Shown here in pieces: positions 62,301 through 64,000 of a stretch of DNA of 64,000 nt; position 1 is the first letter of the stretch; the number at the start of each line of letters is the position of its first letter. A program made the position numbers and the translations under genes. The notes below the pieces were generated by a model. The model worked only from the letters and a program-made list of their open reading frames with translations. It made no database searches and was not told where the DNA came from. This stretch comes from Chitinophaga sancti (GTDB taxonomy: Bacteria > Bacteroidota > Bacteroidia > Chitinophagales > Chitinophagaceae): NCBI RefSeq assembly GCF_034087045.1, contig NZ_CP139247.1, positions 3,622,001 through 3,686,000 on the forward strand, in the 5' to 3' direction.

Positions 62301-62582
62301 GATCCCGCCAGGAGTTTTAGTGATATGGGAATGGATTCTATTTTACTCCTGAAGTTTGTGGAAAGAATCAATAAACGCCTGGGCACAACCATAACTTCAA
62401 ATACAATCTTCAATTACCCGGCTACAGGTTTGTTAACGACCCACATCAATGAATTATCAACACCGCAACCTGTAACAGTGATAAAAACAGTTAAAGAGAA
62501 TCTCCGGTATAGTTATACAGCAGATATGAGTGATGCCGAATTGCTGAAAATGATCAATAAAGAAATTCAAAAATATTCATAA
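59340..62582 (+). CDS. Polyketide synthase, KS-KR-ACP, no acyltransferase domain
   Basis: About 1080 residues from the ATG at 59340; the earlier ATG at 59298 would overlap the thioesterase. The N-terminal helix (SLQKSFFIIRNLERKLKDQL) is a likely docking segment. The ketosynthase is about 36-465 with Cys207 (DTACSSSLVAL), His342 (ETHGTGTPLGDP) and His381 (NFGHLEAAAG). About 490-690 is the structural half of a ketoreductase. The catalytic ketoreductase half is about 695-900, with nucleotide site TGGNGSLGEH, Ser821/Ser822 and Tyr835 in HYAAANAY. The ACP has Ser1000 in DMGMDSILLL. There is no AT domain between KS and KR, so malonyl units must come from an enzyme acting in trans or from another module. 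Confidence 0.9.
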   Translation: MKSVSHESLSSLQKSFFIIRNLERKLKDQLISTDSMEEIAVVGMACHLPGGIHTVNDFWNALLAGEDLVTNYSLLTRWQEMEQKEYLFNKCMPHAGLLDDITLFDNDFFHISPAESRYIDPQHRHLLMLAHKALADAGIPADTLKGSDTGVFTGISAFDYSLHIMQQDESLRINPYVCSGNSFSGASGRISYCLGLHGPCISIDTACSSSLVALHQAAASLKRNECNLALVSGANLILSPYLQASLTEAGMLSPDGRCKAFDDSANGYVRSEGCITVVLKRLSDAEKDGDRIYACIKGSAVAQDGASGGLTVPDPASQAKVIKHALAAAGIEADDIRFVETHGTGTPLGDPVEAEGLRLAFGERHNREKIVAGSVKSNFGHLEAAAGLAGFMKACLNVYHKQIPPSLHFKTPNHHIDWQQMPFHINAEEYLFSNDEKRIIGGVSSFGFTGTVAHCIVAEHQHTMVEKCIPPPDFQLKPHWLGKIPGPVVPAGYAVRWKEVELAADKKPENDMAYVYVETDGGTPAFQKSFLSGKNAFSISIDHLCRLENIFSTQRYQQYCLVYDLSAWVEEDENDEYTLSAAFKHIIQLFQTLKTLSLSPDVILFITRQGLHVNGTAPLSALQHSLASFIRSASLELQSPAMLVLDIYNDLPDMNFINRYVQQSYFRETAFRNNKYWYPVIAPATPIPPIKVTLDKEGTYLVTGGNGSLGEHIAIWLRDNGAGQVIITGRSANANHKNDRIIYKQLDVACEEDVKAFGKWLQSSALPLKGIVHAAGTNSRCLLKDMTIDDMLQVGAPKINGIRYLSRHLPSDQLDFLVTYSSIAAIWGSAMLAHYAAANAYMDAFVLHLKTKGIPAATINWGPWKNSNMVLKDSNTTSLLEESGVLTVHADTVGRSYASLLGISQDQRIYVQLNQSRFLQMMEIRGAQSYWDTLRGMQQQKPVTASNTGTLPNLVLITDNAERAGLIHHELVLLVKDVLVIPEEEEIDPARSFSDMGMDSILLLKFVERINKRLGTTITSNTIFNYPATGLLTTHINELSTPQPVTVIKTVKENLRYSYTADMSDAELLKMINKEIQKYS

Positions 62583-62583
62583 G

Positions 62584-64000
62584 ATGATGGAAAATATTGA
62601 CCTTGTCAGGAAGTTATACGAAAGCCTTAGAACGGCCGAAGCAAAGATTGAATCCCTGGAGAAAAAGGAAAATGGTCCCGTGGCTATAGTTGGCATGTCC
62701 TGTCGTTTTCCCGGTGCGGACAGTATCGCCGCATTCTGGAATAATCTGTGTAATGAACAGGATGCTGTGATTGAAGTACCGGCAGATCGCTGGAATACAA
62801 ATTGGTTTTATGATAAAAATCCTGATACACCGGGTAAGTCCTATTGTAACAGTGGCACTTTTTTGGCCGATGTAAAAGGATTTGATGCTGCCTTCTTTAA
62901 AATTACTCCTGCAGAGGCAAAACATATGTCTCCGCAGCAAAGGATACTGCTGGAAACTACCTGGCAGGCGCTGGAATCTGCTAATATCCGCCCGGGAAGC
63001 CTGATGGGCACCGGTACAGCTGTATACCTCTCCGCGTCCGACGATCATTATAAATATTTTTCAACAGAAAATTACGGAAAAGGAATATCTCCTTATTCTG
63101 TTACAGGTACTGCTGCCGCTACTGCCAGCGGAAGAATTGCTTACCAGTTAGGACTAACCGGAGCCAATATGGTCGTAGATACGGCCTGCTCATCCTCTCT
63201 TGTAGCTGTAGATCTTGGTATGCAGGAATTACGGGCCGGCAAAACAGACCTCGTGATTGCAGGGGGTATCAACCTGCAGCTTTCTCCCTTAGGGCATATT
63301 TGCCTTTCTAAAACAAGGGCATTATCTCCCGATGGCCGTTGCAAAACATTTGATGAAAGTGCTGATGGATATGGGCGCGGTGAGGGATGTGGTATTGTTA
63401 TCCTGAAACGATATGAAGATGCCGTAAGAGATGGAGACCATATTTTCTCTATCATCAGGGGATCTGCATTAAACCAGGATGGTGCCAGTAACGGGATGAC
63501 TGCTCCAAACGGTCTGGCACAGGAGAGATTGCTGCATACAGCGCTCGAACAGGCAGGTGTTTCTGCCAGTGAAGTATTATACCTGGAAGCACATGGTACC
63601 GGTACCAAACTGGGCGACCCGATTGAGGTGGAAGCCATTCAACACGTATATAACAAAATACCGCGGCAAGATCATCCGCTTTATATAGGAAGTGTTAAAA
63701 CTAATATTGGACATCTGGAAGCCGCTTCTGGGGTAGCTTCCCTGATAAAAACTGCTTTATGCCTTTATCACGGGAAAATACCCGCCAGCCTGCACTATAA
63801 TTCACCCAATCCCGCTATCCGCTGGAACGACCAGGTAAAAGTAATCACTACGCTTACGGATCTACCTGCCAGTGCATCCGGATTTGCTGCCGTGAGTGCT
63901 TTTGGTTTTAGCGGAACAAATGTGCATATGATATTGCAATCAGCACACAAAGCAAATCAGGGAAAACAAACCGGTGAGGCAACCGTGTTAATGCTGTCTG
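62584..64000 (+). CDS. Polyketide synthase, ketosynthase domain, runs off the window
   Basis: The ATG at 62584 follows the previous stop by 1 nt; the frame stays open to the window end (about 472 residues). N-terminal coiled-coil docking helix (IDLVRKLYESLRTAEAKIES). Ketosynthase from about 34 (VAIVGMSCRFPGADS) with Cys202 (DTACSSSLVAV), His337 (EAHGTGTKLGDP) and His377 (NIGHLEAASG), then SAFGFSGTNVHMILQ. The last residues (TVLMLS) look like the linker that leads into an acyltransferase domain in cis-AT modules, so the next domain may be an AT. Only the first domain is visible. Confidence 0.9.
   Translation, partial: MMENIDLVRKLYESLRTAEAKIESLEKKENGPVAIVGMSCRFPGADSIAAFWNNLCNEQDAVIEVPADRWNTNWFYDKNPDTPGKSYCNSGTFLADVKGFDAAFFKITPAEAKHMSPQQRILLETTWQALESANIRPGSLMGTGTAVYLSASDDHYKYFSTENYGKGISPYSVTGTAAATASGRIAYQLGLTGANMVVDTACSSSLVAVDLGMQELRAGKTDLVIAGGINLQLSPLGHICLSKTRALSPDGRCKTFDESADGYGRGEGCGIVILKRYEDAVRDGDHIFSIIRGSALNQDGASNGMTAPNGLAQERLLHTALEQAGVSASEVLYLEAHGTGTKLGDPIEVEAIQHVYNKIPRQDHPLYIGSVKTNIGHLEAASGVASLIKTALCLYHGKIPASLHYNSPNPAIRWNDQVKVITTLTDLPASASGFAAVSAFGFSGTNVHMILQSAHKANQGKQTGEATVLMLS

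Overview
The window looks like a Bacteroidota chromosome, most likely a Chitinophaga-type member of the Chitinophagaceae (inference from gene content; no ribosomal RNA is present). The evidence is two FecI/FecR-controlled SusC/SusD loci, TAnnTTTG-type promoter boxes, a type IX secretion C-terminal tail on an exported hydrolase, very few Shine-Dalgarno sites, and many lipoproteins with a Bacteroidota lipobox.

Layout. 1-0.8 kb: decayed fragment of a GH97 glycosidase. 0.8-13.1 kb: nutrient locus 1 (ECF sigma, FecR, SusC, SusD, then two paralogous zinc-metalloprotease-family proteins, the first without its zinc ligands and the second intact). 13.4-14.5 kb: tRNA-His(GTG) with its promoter and terminator, followed by gene remnants. 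14.5-20.7 kb: a His-rich small membrane protein, a siderophore-type TonB receptor and an ABC exporter (ATPase plus two DUF3526-type permeases). 20.9-30.3 kb: a metal locus with a Cys-rich small protein, two tandem MbnP/MbnH-like pairs (copper-binding protein plus MauG-like dihaem enzyme), a CDICGCG outer-membrane protein, a TonB receptor, a PepSY membrane protein and a third MbnP. 30.8-33.2 kb: an AraC regulator divergent from hexulose-phosphate isomerase/synthase (ribulose monophosphate formaldehyde fixation). 33.5-49.7 kb: nutrient locus 2 (ECF sigma, G-poor tandem repeat, FecR, SusC, SusD, degenerate Mx1-like lipoprotein, active metalloprotease, inactive paralogue, thioredoxin-like protein, S9 peptidase). 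49.8-54.9 kb: penicillin-binding protein 2 convergent with a large SGNH hydrolase, with a 95-bp triplication at the junction. 55-55.6 kb: GH9 pseudogene. 55.7-64 kb: a LuxR-type response regulator divergent from a compact unit of SPFH protein, DUF697 protein, 59-residue membrane protein, type II thioesterase and two polyketide synthase genes, the last running off the window.

How the genes work together. Each Sus locus looks like a peptide or protein utilisation system: cell-surface sensing through the SusC N-terminal signalling domain, FecR and the ECF sigma factor; capture and import by SusC/SusD; and proteolysis by co-encoded enzymes. The most unusual feature is that in both loci an active HExxH metalloprotease sits next to a full-length paralogue that has lost every zinc ligand, and locus 2 adds a third degenerate metallopeptidase-family lipoprotein. 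The MbnP/MbnH region probably acquires or handles copper through enzyme-made kynurenine. The polyketide region begins with a KS-KR-ACP protein that has no acyltransferase.
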